DNA of 64,000 nt from Eleginops maclovinus (taxonomy: Eukaryota; Chordata; Actinopteri; Perciformes; Eleginopidae). A model generated the notes under the pieces. It searched no databases and was not told the DNA's origin. It was given only the letters and a program-made list of their open reading frames with translations. The stretch is from assembly GCF_036324505.1 (NCBI RefSeq), contig NC_086360.1:17521293-17585292 (forward strand), in the 5' to 3' direction. The position numbers and the translations under genes are program-made. Shown here in pieces: positions 1 through 13,200 of this stretch (within the stretch, counting starts at the first letter, position 1; each line of letters begins with the position of its first letter).

Positions 1-114
1 TATGTGTATGTCAAAATTGCAAGTACAGAAATGCAAAATTAGGTTAAGACATTATTTTGTATACTCTAAAATGAGTGAACCATCCTCCAAATTGATTTTG
101 ATAATCTTCCTTAT

Positions 115-655
115 CAGAGGTTTGGAGAAGTACTCTCTTCTATCTCTTGATCTTGTAGTTAAGTAAAAGCAGAAGTACCAGACTGAAGGAATACTCTGTT
201 ACAAGTACATGTCCAGCAGTCAAAAAATTACTCAAGTAAAGTGCAGACTTATTATCATCAACATATTAGTACCAAAATTAAAATGACTTATTATGCAGTC
301 CATTTCAGAATAAGATACACTATATGTTTTGATTTGACGCATTAAAGTGTTCTCAAAGCTGGTAAAGGTACAGCTAGTTTTAATGACTTTGTATACTTCA
401 GGGTAGCTTGTGAATTTACTCCAGGTGTAACTAAAGTCTGATTAAAGTGTTGATTATATTTCAAATCAACCAAATCTTCAAAGTAACTATACAGTAGGTA
501 CTATAAAAATGTAGTAGAGTAAAAGTACAGGATTGACCTCTGAATTGTAGTGGAGTAGAAGTATCAAGTAGCATTAAATGGAACTACTTAAATAAATATT
601 TCACAATTGTACTTAAAGTACTTGAGTAAATGTACTTAGTTACTTTCCACCTCTG
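115..655. mobile_element. hAT-type MITE (CAGAGGTGGAA family), copy 1
   Basis: A non-coding repeat of 541 bp. The left end starts CAGAGGTTTGGAGAAGTACT and the right end finishes TTACTTTCCACCTCTG, so the ends are imperfect inverted repeats of the CAGAGGTGGAA type. It is flanked by TTCCTTAT (107-114) and TTCCTTAG (656-663), a 7 of 8 match, which fits the 8-bp target duplication of hAT transposases. The interior is AT-rich with many 'aagtac' and 'gtactt' words and has no credible ORF. Three relatives occur at 40816, 55634 and about 59760. The family assignment rests on end sequence and duplication length; the trans-acting transposase is not identified. Confidence 0.75.
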
Positions 656-663
656 TTCCTTAG

Positions 664-2219
664 TATGCCTATGCCATATATCCAAAGAGCCATGTTTGTC
701 ATGGATGGCCCCTTGATATGACTTCTGGATGCTTGACAATATAAAGTTATTACTCTCCTCAGTGAGTGCACTGGCAGACACTATGCATACAGAAATACAT
801 CTTTGAGCCGCTGTGGTGCTTTATGAATGAACTAGCTAAATACAAAGTTTTAAATTTGACCTACAACTTTAAAACAAAGAGAAGAGAGAATAAGTTGGTC
901 AACACAAACATCCTGAAATTAGGTTCTTGGTAAACAGCAGTGTTCAGCTGCCAGATCAAGCAGACACTTTAAAGGAAGAAGCTGTTATAGGTCAGTTGCA
1001 TGTCGCATGACCACAGCAGACGTCTCCATACCTTTTGAACTCACTGAAAATAAGTCACTCAATTGGCAGGATTTTGGGGGATGTGGCCCTTTTCCAAGTT
1101 GCTCATTGGTCTGAGTCTCATAAAAGCAGGTAGCAGGGCCTTGGTTCACAGAGAGGAGGTGTGTGAGGGACAGTTGGTTAATTTACCAACAATACAACGT
1201 GCTGGGGACATTCCTACATTTCCCCCTGGGAAACCTCATTGACTTGGCATTCAAATTAAATAAAAATGTGATACAGTTTATAATAACTGTCTAACCGGAA
1301 ATATAGGCTACAAAAGTTAAAATATTGAACTTATTTGTTATGATTTATATACTAAACTATACATATACACGTTTTAATTTTGTGACTTTTTTCATTTAGT
1401 TTTTGATCACTGTTTGATTTTATTACATCTGTATCTGTTGCTGAATGTTCTGTATAGCTGGGGGTACAGTATATGCAGAGTTCTGTGTTTGTTGTACTGT
1501 GCCTTGTTTGAACAATCAATGTAAAACAATCTATTGAACACACCGAAAAGGTAACTTTTAAATACGAGAGACACGCAGACAATATACTTTGATGTTTTTT
1601 GTTTTAGAATGATTTTTCTGAGAGAACACGATGTCTAAGTTACACACTGTTGGTACTCCACAGTAGGCTATAGTTTAGCTTCGGGAGCAAAAACATATCC
1701 TATTAACTGAATTTACAGTGTAACCTAGAAATACATTTTATCTGACCAATTATTTGAGATGTTTGCTGATGAAACCTTGCTCCTATAGTTACAGATAATT
1801 CCCTTTGAATAGAGCGTATAATGGAGCAGGAGGGACAGTGAGTCATGGAGGAGCATGACTGGAGATCCAGCTAGAACTGGCCTGGCCCAGATCTGAAGGT
1901 GTCTGGTTTACAAGCAGTTGTGATGAAACCAGAGTCGCAGGGTCCTTACATAAAGGGCATGTCCTAAAGGAGGCAAAACATGTTTTCACAGGCGTCAATC
2001 ACCATGACCAACACTCATTGTCTGTGCTCGTATGTAACAAGCATGTCCACTGCACCATGTCAACGCTGTTCAGATGTTATGCAAATGATCCATTTATGAA
2101 ACCTGTTTTCCCCAACCAGACTGGATGTTAACCAGCAATGTCTTTAAGAGAAAATCACTTAAATAAGCTGAGAAATGTAGCAGGTCAATGTATGAAATGC
2201 ACAAAGCAGGACAGATTTT
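664..2219. other. intergenic region downstream of hectd4
   Basis: About 1.5 kb with no ORF showing protein-like composition and no splice-bounded exon that I could recognise. It is AT-rich and lies beyond the inferred hectd4 cleavage site. I see no RNA gene here. Confidence 0.5.
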
Positions 2220-2237
2220 TTTACATGAAGACATTTC

Positions 2238-2243
2238 TTTATT
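2238..2243 (-). terminator. hectd4: polyadenylation signal AATAAA of hectd4
   Basis: The plus strand reads TTTATT, i.e. AATAAA on the minus strand, about 1.9 kb past the hectd4 stop. A T-rich (plus strand) stretch follows at about 2215-2222, which is a plausible cleavage region. No better placed hexamer was noticed closer to the intergenic repeat. Confidence 0.5.
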
Positions 2244-3033
2244 GTGACACAGAAATCTCAAATGCCATCCGATTCTTTACATCTGTATAATCCATTTTTA
2301 GATATGTTACGTTTCTGATGTGCAGAGGTAAGACAGTAAAAGTTAAGTTAATGCAACCATAAATAATTGTAATAAATATCAAGTAAATGTACAGCACACA
2401 TTTTTATCGCAACACCTCTTTGTATGGATATGTCCTTTTTATAACCTTATCTACTCTCCCAGAAGAGGAGGAAGTAGAGGAGAGAGCGTCCCTGTTAGCA
2501 GCGGTGTGTCACCCTTCAGAAGAACTGAACCAAAATCAAAACCAAAACTCGCAAGCAATTCAACAATCCAATATGCGTTATATGTCAATTCTGGGCTGTT
2601 TTTCAGTTCTAAGTAAAATGGCGATTTTACTCACACAAGAAAACATTTCACCATGAGTAGAAGAAATTGAATCCATCTGAGTACAAGACAAAAGGTGATC
2701 AGATTACTGGTATTTCCAAAATTCATAAAAAATAACAACACAACAAACCGGATATCCAACAGACATCGCCCAGTTTGCTCATTTTAGAATATTTTCTTGG
2801 AAGAGTAGTGCAAACCGAAAATAAAATTATAAGGTGAAGTGAGTTAGCAATTAATAAAAACTGCCATCAAACATAATTTCAGTCTATTTACATTTTTTTC
2901 TTTGATTTTATTTTTACACAGCTAAATATTTGGTTATGAGTAAAATAAACAATAAACAGCAGAATCCTGTTCTTCCTTTAATAAAGAAAACTAGAAAAAG
3001 GCAGAACTCAAGATAATCCGCCGCCCCTCCCCC

Positions 3034-3035
<2 letters not shown>

Positions 3036-3094
<59 letters not shown>
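3036..3094. repeat. (GT)n microsatellite in hectd4 3' UTR
   Basis: A pure GT run of about 29 units, followed by a G-rich stretch at 3112-3140 (runs of G broken by single T). On the transcribed minus strand this is a CA repeat next to a C-rich tract. Open frames across it are artefacts of the dinucleotide. Confidence 0.95.
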
Positions 3095-3095
<1 letters not shown>

Positions 3096-4162
3096 GATCT
3101 GTGTGTTTGGGAGCGAGGGGGGGTGGGGGTGGGGGGGGCACATTCAGTAGCAGTAGCACACAAACAACGTAGGAGAGCGGCTCGTGAGAAATTCTTCTCC
3201 TTCGGAATTTCACAAAGCAACACAGGTTTCACAAACCCGAAATGCAGGCATATCAGATCCAGCAGGCCTCTCCTATCTACTGCCCTAACATGCCGCCATA
3301 GCTACTCAAAGAAATCAAAGAGCAATTTCATAAACTAATAGATTAATATGACTTTTTACATGACTTAAATACCCTCTCTTTAGAGACTTGGATAAAATGT
3401 ATTCAGTTTATATAGGCATAAGTTACTTTGTCCATTAGCAGTTCATTTTTTTTTTTAAACAGGCAGTAAACCACCTAATATCCTGTACAGCACTCGTTCC
3501 CATCCCGCCTGCTCATAGCTGACCAGTTCAAAAATAAGCAGCATCTCCTTTATGTTGCTAGTAGTCGTACCGCAGTCTCAGTACTTAATTCAGTGGAAAT
3601 CAGTGGTTTTCCCTCCAACGTAACCCTCTGCAGTGGCTCCTACAGCAAAGGCATGTTTCAGAACATCACCCCCACAGAGGGGAGACAGAGGGAGGCAGCG
3701 ATGTTAAGCTTTAGGAGAGTAACAGTTTGTTTGTTGTCTTCACAGCGATGCAATGTTTTCAATACTGAAATGTCACCGCAGATCTGCTGACATCCTGTTA
3801 AGCTGTTTTAAATTCACAGAACTTGACTGAATGTTGTTTAACCCTCTGTTTTATGAAGGGGAAGGGGAAATGGCAAACCAAAAACTATGTCACAGTTGTC
3901 TCACTTCAATGCAATCATCAAACTCAGTGCAACACAGACACTTGTTAACAGCGTCAGATTATCTTCCCTGAATTCTTCACAAAAATATGCCTCAAACTAA
4001 ATTAAGAAATTTAGCATTTGTGTACTAACAAAAAAAAAGCAGGGAGAAACATGCAAAGCATTAACAGCAACTCAGAAGGAAATTAAAATGGTGTGTCTCA
4101 GAGGAAGGGGAGGGAGGGGGGGTAGGTGGACACGCTTGGGGACGTGGGGTTGTCAAGTCTTC

Positions 4163-7100
4163 TTAGCCGCTGAGAGGGTCCTCGCGGTAGTGGATGGCGT
4201 ATCGCAGTTTCTCCAGCATCACATCCAAAGAGGTGTACTGGGGCAGTTTCACCATGAACATACATGTCTCCACGCGGATGTAGCGCGAGTCAGGCTGACC
4301 TGGAGAGAAGGAGAACAGGAAAGTGCATCACAACAAAATCCCTTTACTTGCACAATATATAATAATATATGCACGATAATACGCTTGTGTAGGTGATAAA
4401 AGTACTGTAAGTGTTATCTCATCTGTAGATAGTAGTAGACGGGATTAAAAATAGTGACTCTACGACAGATCCCTCTTCTTGGAAAGTCATACACAGGAAC
4501 TATTAGTCTTCCTTCATGGAACAGCTGCATGCGTCCATTGTACAAATGTATTCATTAATAGACTCCAGCAAGCTATCACAAACACGTCCAAGGTCCGTCT
4601 GAAGTTCTAAGACAAGGCGAGCTGTGATTGTTACTATCAGTACTTTCTGCACTCAGAAGATAGAGACCTGGAAAACACTGTCTTCAATCTCTGTTGAAAC
4701 CTTGTTAGCCATTACCTGCAGCTCCATCAGGAGGGGCGATCTTCATTGGGTACGGGGGAACGTGGGCGGTGTCGGGCCCCCCGTCCTTGCAGGGGCAGGT
4801 GAACGGTATCCTCTCCTGATTGCAGGCAAACTTAATGAACTTGCAGAGCTCCTCTTGAGTGAACATCTCCAGGGCGCTCCAGAAGAACTCGATGTGCTGG
4901 TCGGTCTCCATCAGACCCACCTGATACATGGTGTGCGCCTGCAGAGGGATGGATTACATGTGATCAATACGCATTTGTTAAATAACGTGCGTCTCATGTA
5001 AACCACATATTTATTGGTGATGGTATAAATGGACTTCAACATTAACTTGTGTCTGCATTACCTTGAGGAACTCCAGGTTGATGAAAGGCAGGCCGCAGGT
5101 GCGGAGCTCCATCTCTAAAGGGATGAGCATGGTGAGTAGCTGCAGAGGGATGATGGCGCCGAGCCCTGAACGCACCGCCGTCATACACTCCACGTTCTGC
5201 AGCTCCCGCAGCCGGAGGCTCCGCACAGCCCGCGCATACATGTCCTTATTCTCCCAGCTTTAAAAACACAAAAACACAACCTTTAACGACGGAGACTGGG
5301 ACGATTGGAGAGACAGTTTGAAATTGTTTGTAATAACGATGCAATGAGACAACCCTGTACCTGACGATGAGGCTGCGACCTCCCTGACAAAGCTCCACCT
5401 CCTCGCCCGTCATAGTGATGTAGGTGAAGGTGCAGCAGGGCCGGCTGGGGGAGTCAGGGCTTTCTCCCGAATGGTGCTGGGAGGAGATCTCAGCACACAG
5501 GGCCTCCAGCTCTGCCTCATCACTCGCCTGAAGAGTGGGAGGACACACGTCACATGAACGCCATTAGAACCACGTTAGTAGAAGAGAGAAACATGAGGGA
5601 TACACTTCTGCTCCCTTACATTTTCAAACTTCTTGACGTAGTTGTAGGTGAGCACATCAGCATCCTGCAGGTCCTGCTCAGGGTCGAGGGGCTCGCCCAC
5701 CAGACCCTTCCAGAAGGAGCCCAGTAGATCCAAAGGAAGTGGAACATCTGCACGGATGGCTATGCCAAGAAGCTGACCAAAGAAGTGCAACAACTGTTCC
5801 TCTGCGTAGCTGATAGGGCAGGGCGTCAGGATGTACTTCCCCTGAGGACAGAGAAAACAAAAATAATGATTCATATTATTATCTGTGATTAACATTGTTG
5901 TGCCTGATATGATTCTTAGTGAGAATGCAGTCATGTGATTCACTTACTGTGAATGATATCAAACTCAAAACATCTCATAGTAAGCTTTGTAAACAGTGAC
6001 GAAACATTTAGATTTCAGGCAGTGTGAGGCCGATGCAGGGTAGAACATGATATGCCTCGTTGGGAGGAACAAAGTGTGCAAAATAGGACCTCCTGAAAAA
6101 GAGCCAGACAGACCAAACCTTACCTTGTTACGGTTGGCTGCAGCACTGGGGCAGGGGAGCAGCAGAGACAGAGCAGAACTCTGTAACTCCTTACACACCT
6201 GCCATAGGAAGTGTCTGAAGGAGCCACCTGAGGGAGGAAGATTGATCACAGCTTTGTCAGTTCGGGCCAACAAAAGAAAGTCAAAGACTGCAGGGCAGTA
6301 AAGAGAAAAAAATCGTACTTGTGCCGTGAACCTCCTCTCCGGTGAAGCGGATGTTGAAGGCGTAGGTTGGGTCTCCTCCGCTGGCCAGTTTCACACAGAG
6401 CTGAGAGGACGGCACGCAGGATAGCTGGCGTGCTGCTTGGCAGAAATAGGTGTTCTCTGATGATCTGATCTCACCTGAAGGGAAAAAGAAGAAGTACAAA
6501 GAATGAGTGCAAAGATCCAGTGCAAACTAAATAGAAAACAATAAACCTGTGAGTGAATGAAGGCATTCATACCTCCCACCATCTCCAGAGGGTCCAGAGT
6601 AATCTCTGGAGCAGCATGGTCAGCTGTCCGCTGCACTGTGGCATTCAGTACTCTGTTCATTACAGTGACCTTAGTGTCGTAGAAGATTAGACCTGTAAGC
6701 AGAGGATGAAAGGTGTTTAGCAAGGAAGGACTCTTTTAAAAGGTCAAAACACTGATGCATTCACAACAAATTGACCTGTGTACCTTTGGCTTCACATAAG
6801 AGCGCTGCAATACTGTTCTGATAGGTCAGAGTCTGTCTCATCTCCACTAGTGGCAGGAAGAAACTCTCCAGAGTGTTGTTGAGGGACTGCAGCAGAGCAA
6901 AGCGCAGGCGCAGGCTCTCCACTGGCACATCTGAACACGAAGGACAACATTTTTTAATGACAGTAGAAGAAGAAATTACTGAGTATGTCCCGTGTGTGAC
7001 ACTATAGACAGCATGTGCATTTGACTCAAGCAACAACAACAGGGTGTTGGCCTTCTGTTTACAGGCAGACAGCAGCATTGAAGAGGTTTACTTACTGAGC

Positions 7101-7286
7101 AGACTGGCCACACGGGGATCCGCAGTGTCGCCGGGGTCCAGGTACACTTCATGGGGATGCAGTCTGGCCGGTGTGATGGCCAGGTGACGGCAGAGCCTGT
7201 TGATGTACTGGACCAATGCCACGTCCATTTCCAAGCCCCATTTCCTGCAGGCCTTCTGGGCGTGACGAGTGTCTATACACGTGCAC
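4163..7286 (-). CDS. hectd4: Hectd4 C-terminal exons: HECT catalytic domain
   Basis: This block carries the ubiquitin-transfer domain. Exons with GT-AG borders are 7096-7286, 6784-6931, 6573-6692, 6319-6474, 6124-6227, 5620-5841, 5361-5527, 5062-5257, 4716-4938 and 4163-4299; the last seven were checked and their phases agree. HECT hallmarks in order: [10 protein letters not shown] and [13 protein letters not shown] (entry of the N-lobe), [20 protein letters not shown] with LLGIAIR (N-lobe core), [20 protein letters not shown] and RIPF (hinge to C-lobe), then [15 protein letters not shown]. The Cys codon at 4262-4264 sits where the family has its thioester cysteine (TCF..L.LP.Y). The residue after Cys is Met rather than the usual Phe. 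An acidic, Ser-rich insertion ([14 protein letters not shown]) interrupts the N-lobe. Confidence 0.93.
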
Positions 7287-10200
7287 CTGGTACAGAGAAC
7301 AGCCATGACGTTAGGTCACTTATATTTAACAAAGACACATCGGTAGTTCAATATTCTGTGTTCAGCGCTCTTATATAAATATGCACAACTATATAATCTA
7401 CTGTAAACATTTTTATTTTTTTTAAAGAAGCAAAACAGCTGTCTCGTTTCTGATGTTTGTCCAATTTTCTTTGAATATAAAATTTGACTTGCTTTTACAT
7501 TTTTCACAACGGCATTTAAAAAACAACAACAATTCCATTAGTATCGTTAGTGAAAGAGGTCGAATTGATAGATCACTAGTCCTGAAAACGAGAAATGTGT
7601 TGGTTCTATTCTATTCTTAAATGAAGAAATAACCATCTGACTTGTTGCACTACACACTGAGGAAAATGTGATGACTCAGGAGTGACCTATGTTTTTTTGA
7701 AGGAGATCCTTATGTCAAAACAAACCAGCATGTTTGGTTCCCGGACAGCTCATGAATTTGACAGCGTTTGAGTTACAGCAGTCTGCTGGTTATTGGGGTT
7801 ACCCTTTCCCCCAGTCTCACCTTTCAAAGTGGAGGTCGTAACCACAAGCCAGAATTGCTCTCCAGACGCTGCGGATGTCCTGCTTGGCCCGGTCAACGGC
7901 AAATTTATGGAAGCCTTCCAGTGTCAGGTACTTCTCCTCTGGGACTAAAGAAGACAAAGTGGTAGGTAGTGTAAGAACAAGAATTCAATGCATCAGAATT
8001 AGACCAGGTTAGCACACTGCAAACGTACATCTTCTAGTTTCGTCTGGTAACATCATACCAAAAATTGCAATTCCAGTCAAATATAGACAAAAGCCATAAA
8101 TCCTCAAAAATGAGCGAAAATGTAAATGATTTAACCTCCATTTTTGCAAACACCACGTTAAACCAACTGTCTATAAGTTTGAACCATAACTATTTCATTT
8201 ATCCTGTTTGGTGTTGTCAGAGTGTGTAGCACTACCGACCTTCAGCTTTCTTAGCAGGAGATTTTTCCACATCTTTCTCATCAGGTCTGGATTTCTCTGG
8301 AGATTTTGGCTTCAGCACCGTTTTCTTCTCACTCAGTGCAGTCCTGGTAAAGTCAAAAGAAAAATTGAATTCATTTATAGTGTCAAAAAGTACTCTATAT
8401 TTACACAGACATGAGGTTAAAACAACCTATAACTCACCTGACACTGTTTAGCACAGACTTCTCCTTGGTGGGAGGTTTGGTGATCGGCCTCTTGGTGCTC
8501 ACCACCTTGCCTTGGTGCTGTTCTTTTCCTGCTTTGCTGTATTTGTTCTTATTGGGCTTGGGAGTGCCATACTTTCTTAGAATCTGATACAAATAAATCA
8601 TTTGGACATATGTTAATAAAAACATCTAAACAGTGACTGACTTTAACCCGCTGTATTTTGGAGCATTCACTGCCAATGTGTTGTTTACCTGAGTCAGCTG
8701 GTCCTCAAGTACTTTCTTTGGAGGCCTAACATTGGTAAAGAACGTATGCAGGAGGTTGCCAGGGGTCTGAGCGTTGATTTGCTCCTTGCTGAGGTAAATA
8801 TCAGACACTTTAACTGGTTTGGTGGGTGTGAGGCTGAGCATCTGCTCTGAGTGCGAGCAGCTCTTAAAAACATCTGTGAGGACATCTCGTGCTCCAGGTA
8901 CCAGCTTGTCACCTTTAAAAATAGAGATGGATCATTTACAATTCAGAAGAGACTGGCAGAACTGAATAAATAAAATAAGCAAGCAAACACAAACCTCTGA
9001 CAGACTTCTCCAGGAAGTAGTCTTCAAGGGCGGAGCTTCCCTGTGTGTCAAACAGGCTTTGGTTAACACTGGAGGCTGTGAGGATCTCCTCATTGGTCAA
9101 CTCCATTAGATCCTCTTCACCCTCAAGACTGGACAAGCCAATCAGGTCACTGCTGTTGAAAAGACTGGCACGGACCTTTTCCACTTTGGCCCGAGAACGA
9201 ACCTATGAGTAAGAATAGAGGATGAGTGTATTTCAACAACACACAATCAAACAGCTGAGATCTAACAGCTGCTGGTAATCAACCCACCTCAATGACAGCG
9301 TAACCCTTGATGGGCCGGGCCATGACTGCATTGCTCTCCAGCGAGGTGACCGTGTTCATAGAACCCCCATCTGACACTGAAGGTGTTTCTGCGCTGTCCA
9401 GAGGCTCCCCCAAGCTGCCGAGACTGCCCAGGCTTCCTGTACTGCACAGCGAGGTGTCTAGACTCTCCTGACTAGAAACAGTGTGGGGGTCCTGGGTGCC
9501 ATGCTGGGGGTACGTAACGGCCGCAGCTGCAGCCGCAGGGTTGAGGGATGGAACAGCCAACAGCTCCTGATCAACAGAAAGTTCACTGGCAGTGCGGGAC
9601 ACTCCCTGAGAGGAGCTGCAGATGGAGGTCTGGCTGGTGGAGGCTGATGCGCTCACGCTCATGGCTGGAGTCACGCTGCTGGAGCTGTCAGGACTCTCTG
9701 GGCCGCCGTTGTTGGGGTAGGGGCGCTCAGGTTCAGCTCCAACTTTGCCATCCTGAGGGCTTGTAACCCCAGCTTTGGGCTTCTTGGGATCCTCTTCCTG
9801 CAGAGGGATGAAGACTTCATCTTTGAAGAGCCCTCCGTGCGCGTTGCATGCCCTGCGGATAGCATTTCGAACCACGGCCTCCTCCAGGTGCGTGGGGATA
9901 CCTGAGAGCACCAGCAGGCGACTGTGGGCCGTGGGGCCCACCAGGGCCTGGCAGGCGTCTGTCACTGCATCGCTGGTCACACTTAAGCCCTGCGGGTCTT
10001 TATTGGCGAGATGTCGGAGGATCATCAACAGTGTGAGGCAGCGGTGGAACCACAGCATGTCCTCAGGTTTACTGCCCGCCATGTTCAGCAGAGCGCTGTC
10101 ACTCTCTGATAACCGTGCGCCTCCACTTCCCCGCTTCCCAGAGACTGCTGCGGCCACCGCTGCTGCTCTCTCACGCTTCATCTTCACCTTCTTACGTTTA

Positions 10201-13200
10201 GAGAGCAGACTGGGGCTCTGTGGCGTCTGGCCTGGGGATGACGACGAAGATGAAGAAGAGTCGCTGAGGTTGGGGGCGCTGGTGGAGGACAAGGCTCCCA
10301 CTGAAGAGCCACTAACGTTGAGAGGGAGGGTCACCTCTGCTACAGCCAGGCACACCTCCATCAGAGCGTGGAAGTAGGTGGAGAACCGGCTCTGCTCCGC
10401 TCCCAGAGCCAACGCTACACCTCCAGATGAAGAACCCCCTGATCCGGTCGCTCCAGCAGTCCATCCCACAGTCTCGCGATCGTAGAGCTTTCGGAGCTCT
10501 GTCTGCAGGGCCATCAGCACAGCGAGGCAGGGGTTGAGCAGCAGAGCGATGGAGCTGGAGAGACCAGCAGGGCTCTTGCGCTGCTCCAGGTGGTGGATCT
10601 TTCGCAGAAGCTCGGCCAGTAAGTGAAAGATGAGTTCTTTTATGGAGGGAGCCAGATCAGTGGTCCAAAGCAAACCGCCTAAAACAATAACAACGATGAC
10701 AAAGAAAAGTTGTTGAAACCTGTGATAATGTCATTTATGGAGCTAGAAAATGCAAGTTCAACCATCTCAACAGACTTTAAATCTGACACCAAGAGAGTTA
10801 TTTTGTTTTTACTTGTGTGTTTTTGTATTAAAAAGAATACACAACAACCAAGCATTAATATGATAAGCTCTTAAAACTAAATGAGGAACAGGATCGAAGA
10901 AGGTCAAAGATTTTAATAGGGTTCCATGTATGAAGACACTTCAAGCTGCTTAATAAATGAGGCTCATTAAAGTGTTGTGATATCTGGAGGTCAACCTACC
11001 CAGCAGCTCCACCACCTGCAGCAGCACAGAGGACGGCACGGTGTCCAGCTCGTCCTCTGACCGCTGCTCACTGCTCTCTCCCAGCTTCCACGTCAACAGC
11101 TGCTCAGCAAATGCCATGGCCAGAGGAAACTCCAGCGGCAAGGAGTGCAGCACCAACACAGCACCAGGTGGGGGCGACACTCCTACAGGCCAAACAATGG
11201 GAGGTTTAAAGATGTTCATTTGTTCATTTTCAGCTGAATCCACTTCCCTTTGCGAGTAAGATACTCACCCAGTTTGATGTGCACTTTATCAGTGGGTATG
11301 ATAACTGAGGGGTATTGGTTGGTGGTGGGAGGGGGAGTAAGGCCTGTGTTGGTGGGTGAGGCATCCAGTGGATAGCACACCGCCTCCATCAGATTTAGCT
11401 GGCCGTTCCTGCGCACTTTGTGACCCAGGCCGTACACCATTACTCGAGCCCAGGGGGCCTTGTAAAGGCTGGAGCTAATAGAGTGGAAAAACAGAGTCAA
11501 ATTTTTAGGCATGTAGCTGGAAATAGAGGGTAAGAACAATCTGAGTTGAACATTTCTGGATGGACTCACTCTTTGCGACATCCTAGCTGGCTCTCCTTGC
11601 AGGATACAATCACAAATGCCGCACCTGGAAAGCTGACATCCATGCTAACCTTCGACTCTGTCACAGGAAACTCCTCAGATGTAAACTGTTCTGGTGCATT
11701 CTGTTGAAATTAAAATGATAAAAGATGAGCATATGTACAACCTGGGTATCCTAAGGCTAGTTATAGTAAATCAACCATGAACTGACCTGCAAGAAGCAGC
11801 AGATCTGCTTTGTGAGCTCCAGCAGGCTCTCCTCTCCTTGATGCAAGGCACGGGTGATGGCCACTGTCAGCCACTCTCGGATGGGCTGAGCATTGCCCTG
11901 GAAGAACAGTTCTGAGGGGGAGCAGCTTTGGCCCTGCAGGTTGTGAAGCATTGACTGGGCCAGTAGGATCGAACTAGAACTAATAGTGCCATCTGCAGGA
12001 GAACATAGAGCACATTAGAGCGATCAGCACAGACATACACTGGATTATAAGCATCACATTCAGTATACTCACCAGGGAGCGGTGGAGCCAGCAGCTGATT
12101 GGACAGCAGCTGCAGGTGCTCTAAGGTGATGTCACGGATGGCGGGTATGTGGAACAGACGAGTGAAGGTGTGGGGACACTTGGGGGCAAAGATGTTGAGC
12201 AAGGCCATGCGGCAGTACAACCGAGCCAGCGCACTCTCACAGCGAAGCAGCTCCCTACAGGAAAGTGATAAACAGATTATATTTGGAGCACTGGTGCAGG
12301 ATTCATTTACATAATGATTATTAGGTTTATACATTACCTATGAATCTGAATGTTGCTGCTGTCTAGTGATACTAAGCCATTAGCTGCAGTCCGTCTAGAT
12401 CCAGCAGGCGGGCGCTCCAGCATCTCTATAGGGTACCAATACCTCACCAACACCCCCTCACTGCGCAGGTACGTCTCCACCTGCACCAGCTCATTCACCT
12501 GGACAAGGGGTAGGAACATTTTGAAATTGGATCGAAGCTATGCAAGAGGTCCATTGATACAGTGAATATCAGGCAATGCTGAATGACAGATTTGTAAAAT
12601 AACCATTGTAATATGTTGCAAATATTGGAAAATGTATAATGTATCTTTAAAAGGAAGGAATCTTTGTTCAAATATATCAGTGACATGATTTTAATGAAAT
12701 TTTTATGAAAATTAAACACGGTTATTTTACTGAAAATGCTCTTTTTAGTTTATCAAAAATAAAAAAGACCAATATTTGCGCAATTCAGTTGATATTCAAA
12801 TGCTGCTCTGGAAGAAGAAAGCTAATATTTTCCAATGTTTGGTCTAGAGAAAATAGTCCTTTTGTTGTTTTAAACCATCCTTGTACTTCCTTGTACTGGA
12901 AATATTGTCTTCTTTTGTTAAATGACATCAAGGATACGACTCAGATGATGGATATGAATGATTCATGACAACCGTAATGTTTGTATAAGAAAGAGAAATA
13001 TAAATGAAGCTTCTAATCGAGAGTTAAATGGGAGCTGGGGAGGATAATATGGAATCAGTCAGTATGATGCCGATGAACTCAGAGCTGTTTTTCTTCTTTT
13101 TTTTTACATTTGTACAAATATTTGACCAGCCTGGTGCAAGTTGTTGAGGCAACGACACTGTGTTAATGTTAATATTTGGAATAATATGTCTCATAATCCT

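Larger units (their letters stand above)
2220..4162 (-). other. hectd4: hectd4 3' untranslated region (inferred)
   Basis: Sequence from just after the hectd4 stop codon to an inferred cleavage site near 2220. It holds no coding segment but a long GT/CA tract (3036-3094) and a G-rich stretch next to it. The lower limit is set by an AATAAA signal on the minus strand at 2238-2243. Alternative upstream polyadenylation cannot be excluded, so the extent is inference. Confidence 0.5.

Noticed and set aside
2387..2656. 89-residue open frame on the plus strand
   Set aside because: It lies in the inferred hectd4 3' UTR on the opposite strand and has no recognisable domain or start context.
3039..3338. 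Open frames of Val-Cys or Thr-His repeats
   Set aside because: They are translations of the GT/CA microsatellite in the hectd4 3' UTR.
9775..10377. 200-residue open frame on the plus strand
   Set aside because: It is antisense to the large hectd4 exon 9288-10678, whose minus-strand frame is protein-like and splice-bounded; the plus frame shows no family-like sequence.
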